In this document: piece after piece, positions 63,804 to 64,000 of the stretch
Numbering within the stretch: the stretch's first letter is position 1
How the letters are laid out: every line of letters starts with the position of its first letter
Source of the DNA: Pseudomonas sp. RIT288
GTDB lineage: Bacteria > Pseudomonadota > Gammaproteobacteria > Pseudomonadales > Pseudomonadaceae
NCBI RefSeq assembly: GCF_000631985.1
Contig: NZ_JFYN01000001.1
Location: 496,001 to 560,000 of the forward strand
Reading direction: 5' to 3'
Length of the DNA stretch: 64,000 nt
Position numbers and translations under genes: made by a program
The notes under the pieces: generated by a model
What the model saw: only the letters and a program-made list of their open reading frames with translations
Databases searched by the model: none
What the model was told of the DNA's origin: nothing

Positions 63804-64000
63804 TCAGTTCTTTTTGATCAGACCGTAGATCACCAGCAGCACAATCGCGCCGACCAGTGCACCGATGAAGCCTGCGCCCTGACCTGCCTGATAGATACCC
63901 AGGGCCTGGCCGCCGTAAGTGGCCGCCAGCGAACCGCCGATACCGAGCAGGATGGTCATGATCCAGCCCATGCTGTCATCGCCCGGTTTGAGGAAGCGTG
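63804..64000 (-). CDS. GlsB/YeaQ/YmgE-type small membrane protein (5' end outside window)
   Basis: The last 64 codons of a minus-strand gene, entering from the right edge. Two glycine-rich helices (IMTILLGIGGSLAATYGG and GFIGALVGAIVLLVIYGL) and the ending LIKKN match this stress-linked family of about 80 residues. Its start is out of view. Confidence 0.85.
   Translation of the reverse strand, partial: RFLKPGDDSMGWIMTILLGIGGSLAATYGGQALGIYQAGQGAGFIGALVGAIVLLVIYGLIKKN

Overview
The window is a chromosomal segment of a Pseudomonas of the fluorescens type. The evidence is high-GC codon use, the gene order phoB-phoR-CNNM-M23-response regulator-phoU-pstBACS next to rubA/rubB, ubiC/ubiA and hupB, and the intergenic palindromes typical of these genomes (cores GTAGGAGTGAGCCTGCTCGC and TGTAGGAGCTGCCGCAGGC).

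Layout. (1) 1-2745: a small minus-strand operon, a DoxX-like/SDR epimerase fusion followed by an alpha/beta-hydrolase fused to a PEP-synthase-like N-terminal domain; the latter runs off the left edge. (2) 2948-34642: a complete type VI secretion system (T6SS) on the minus strand, in the order of the P. aeruginosa HSI-II locus: tssA, B, C, E, [PAAR cassette], F, G, clpV, sfa (sigma-54 activator), a 46-aa lipoprotein, fha, tssJ, K, L, M, stp1, stk1, vgrG. It ends in an AT-richer effector/immunity tail: a 784-aa putative peptidoglycan hydrolase (M23-like plus GH19-like), a small exported protein, and three exported proteins with LprI-type (DUF1311) lysozyme-inhibitor domains. (3) 34643-35358: a gene-free divergent control region. 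(4) 35359-42182: a second vgrG on the plus strand with a DUF4123 adaptor, two tandem immunity-like lipoproteins and a class-3 lipase effector, all joined by ATGA overlaps. (5) 42278-46678: an unknown exported protein, HU, rubredoxin and its reductase, chorismate lyase and 4-hydroxybenzoate prenyltransferase (ubiquinone synthesis), and a small secreted-repeat protein. (6) 46830-59844: the phosphate regulon (PhoB, PhoR, PhoU, PstB, PstA, PstC, PstS) with three recognisable Pho boxes, interleaved with a CNNM/CorC protein, an M23 peptidase and a CheY-like regulator. (7) 60077-64000: an MHS-type MFS transporter, an acyl-CoA thioesterase, a hexose-6-phosphate mutarotase, a DUF3299 protein and a truncated GlsB/YeaQ membrane protein.

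How it works together: the T6SS core builds one contractile machine that appears to serve three toxin cassettes: VgrG1 with the cell-wall hydrolase and its LprI array, PAAR with a cysteine-hydrolase-like protein (inserted inside the core operon between tssE and tssF), and VgrG2-DUF4123 with the lipase. Each has candidate immunity genes beside it, exported or lipid-anchored or membrane-embedded, which fits toxins acting in the periplasm or on membranes. The accessory cassettes look AT-richer than the core genes and show recombination (a 368-nt near-identical block in the two lipoprotein genes). No rRNA, tRNA, CRISPR array, transposase or integrase was seen.
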